Source: an uncultured Veillonella sp.
Lineage (GTDB): Bacteria; Bacillota; Negativicutes; Veillonellales; Veillonellaceae
Length of the DNA stretch: 5,381 bases
Direction of reading: 5' to 3'
Assembly: GCF_937981445.1 (NCBI RefSeq)
Contig: NZ_CALJON010000013.1
Location: 1-5,381 of the forward strand
This document shows positions 4,525-5,381 of this stretch, piece by piece. The notes below the pieces were generated by a model. The model was not told the origin of the DNA and made no database searches. It saw only the letters and a list, made by a program, of their open reading frames with translations. A program made the position numbers and the translations under genes. The first letter of the stretch is position 1. Every line of letters starts with the position of its first letter.

Positions 4525-5381
4525 TAGCCTTTAATACATCAGCAATACGTTGAATTCCATCACGAATGACAGCTTCATTATTGCAAGAATAATTTAAGCG
4601 GAAAAAATTAGTATTCCCTTCCGTAGTAAAAAATGCTTCCCCTGGCACAAAGGCAACTTGCTTTTCAATACATTGTTTTAAAATATCTCTTGATTTTAAA
4701 TATTCAGGTAATGTACACCAAATAAATAGGCCCCCTTCAGGATATGTATGACTTACTTCTTTTGGGAAGAATTCATCAATAGCCTCTAACATGGCATCCC
4801 GTCGTGATTTATATAAATCTTTAATAGTTTGCACATGTGCATCAAAATCAAAATTATCAAGCCAAGTAGCACAAATACGCTGTGTGAATGGCGCTGTAGA
4901 TAAATCCATATTCTGTTTTAATAAATCACATTTTTCAATAAAAAGTGGATTCGCTGCAATCCAACCAAGACGCATACCTGGGGCAAATGTTTTGGAGAAT
5001 GTACCTAAACTACAAACTAATCCTTTTTTATCAAATGTATTTAATGATGGCAAATATTCCCCTTCATATCGCAATTCCCCATAAGGATTATCTTCAATGA
5101 TAGGAATTTCAAATTCATTAACAAGCTCCATTAATTCTTCCCGGCGCTTAGCACTCCATGTAATACCAGTAGGATTTTGGAAGTCTGTAACAATATAAAT
5201 TAAACGCACATCATGCGTTTCTAAGGCCTTGCGAAGTTCAGACATAATCATCCCCTGTCCATCGCCAGGAATTTCCACATAATTAACCTGTGTTAAATTA
5301 AACGCCGTAATCGCCCCTAAATAGGAAGGCTTCTCTACAATAACTGTATCGCCTTTGTTACAAAATAAGCGCCATAGCATA
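4514..5381 (-). CDS. Fold-type-I PLP-dependent aminotransferase, 2-aminoadipate/aromatic (COG1167-like) type, 5' end outside the window
   Basis: At least 288 residues are visible, running off the right edge. The first methionine seen (5378-5380) lies where the family has an internal GSQQALDL-like segment, so it is not the true start; about 100 or more residues are missing. Numbering from that methionine, typical sites are NPTG (69-72), the PLP-ring aspartate and tyrosine in IIEDNPYGELRY (D97, Y100), the Schiff-base lysine K130 in SLGTFSKTFAPGMRLGW, R137, and the substrate-carboxylate arginine R261 in FFRLNYS. GGLFIW and FVPGEAFF fit the LysN/ARO8-like branch. These cytosolic enzymes transfer amino groups between 2-oxoglutarate and amino acids such as 2-aminoadipate, aromatic or branched-chain ones; the substrate cannot be fixed here. 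A MocR-type regulator with an N-terminal winged-helix domain is the main alternative, since that end is not seen. The gene has its own terminator at 4371-4411. Confidence 0.9.
   Translation of the reverse strand, partial: MLWRLFCNKGDTVIVEKPSYLGAITAFNLTQVNYVEIPGDGQGMIMSELRKALETHDVRLIYIVTDFQNPTGITWSAKRREELMELVNEFEIPIIEDNPYGELRYEGEYLPSLNTFDKKGLVCSLGTFSKTFAPGMRLGWIAANPLFIEKCDLLKQNMDLSTAPFTQRICATWLDNFDFDAHVQTIKDLYKSRRDAMLEAIDEFFPKEVSHTYPEGGLFIWCTLPEYLKSRDILKQCIEKQVAFVPGEAFFTTEGNTNFFRLNYSCNNEAVIRDGIQRIADVLKANLK

Overview
The window looks like chromosomal DNA from a low-GC, Firmicutes-type bacterium. The likeliest group is the Negativicutes, near Veillonella. This rests on AT-rich base use, Firmicutes-style RecD2 and ComF, and compact operons with AG-rich ribosome binding sites. 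The genus is inferred from the general look of the proteins and was not tested by any search.

Layout. Bases 1-177 (+ strand) are the 3' end of a gene for an HD-GYP-type phosphohydrolase domain. It converges on the main operon across a 353-base intergenic region (178-530). That region holds an AT-only inverted repeat, a 14-bp tandem array, a strong intrinsic terminator and a decaying 15-bp tandem array. On the - strand, reading right to left, come a 5'-truncated fold-type-I PLP aminotransferase (4514-5381), its terminator (4371-4411), a short promoter and leader region, and then a tight three-gene operon. The operon contains a chorismate mutase-shikimate kinase fusion (3419-4210), the helicase RecD2 (1278-3419) and the competence-type phosphoribosyltransferase ComF (531-1253). 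The fusion gene and recD2 overlap by one base (TAATG); recD2 and comF are 24 bases apart.

How the genes relate. The fusion protein carries two non-consecutive steps of aromatic amino acid synthesis: shikimate phosphorylation before chorismate, and chorismate to prephenate after it. The neighbouring aminotransferase could act in the same area, for example on aromatic or 2-aminoadipate-type substrates, but its specificity cannot be read here. RecD2 (5'-3' DNA helicase) and ComF (DNA uptake in naturally competent bacteria) form a DNA-processing pair that shares transcription with the aromatic gene.

The most unusual items are the chorismate mutase-shikimate kinase fusion, the two tandem arrays of nearly equal period on either side of a terminator between convergent transcription units, and a diverged HD-GYP tail. 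I found no CRISPR array, insertion sequence, tRNA, rRNA or defence system. Most of the window is ordinary housekeeping sequence.
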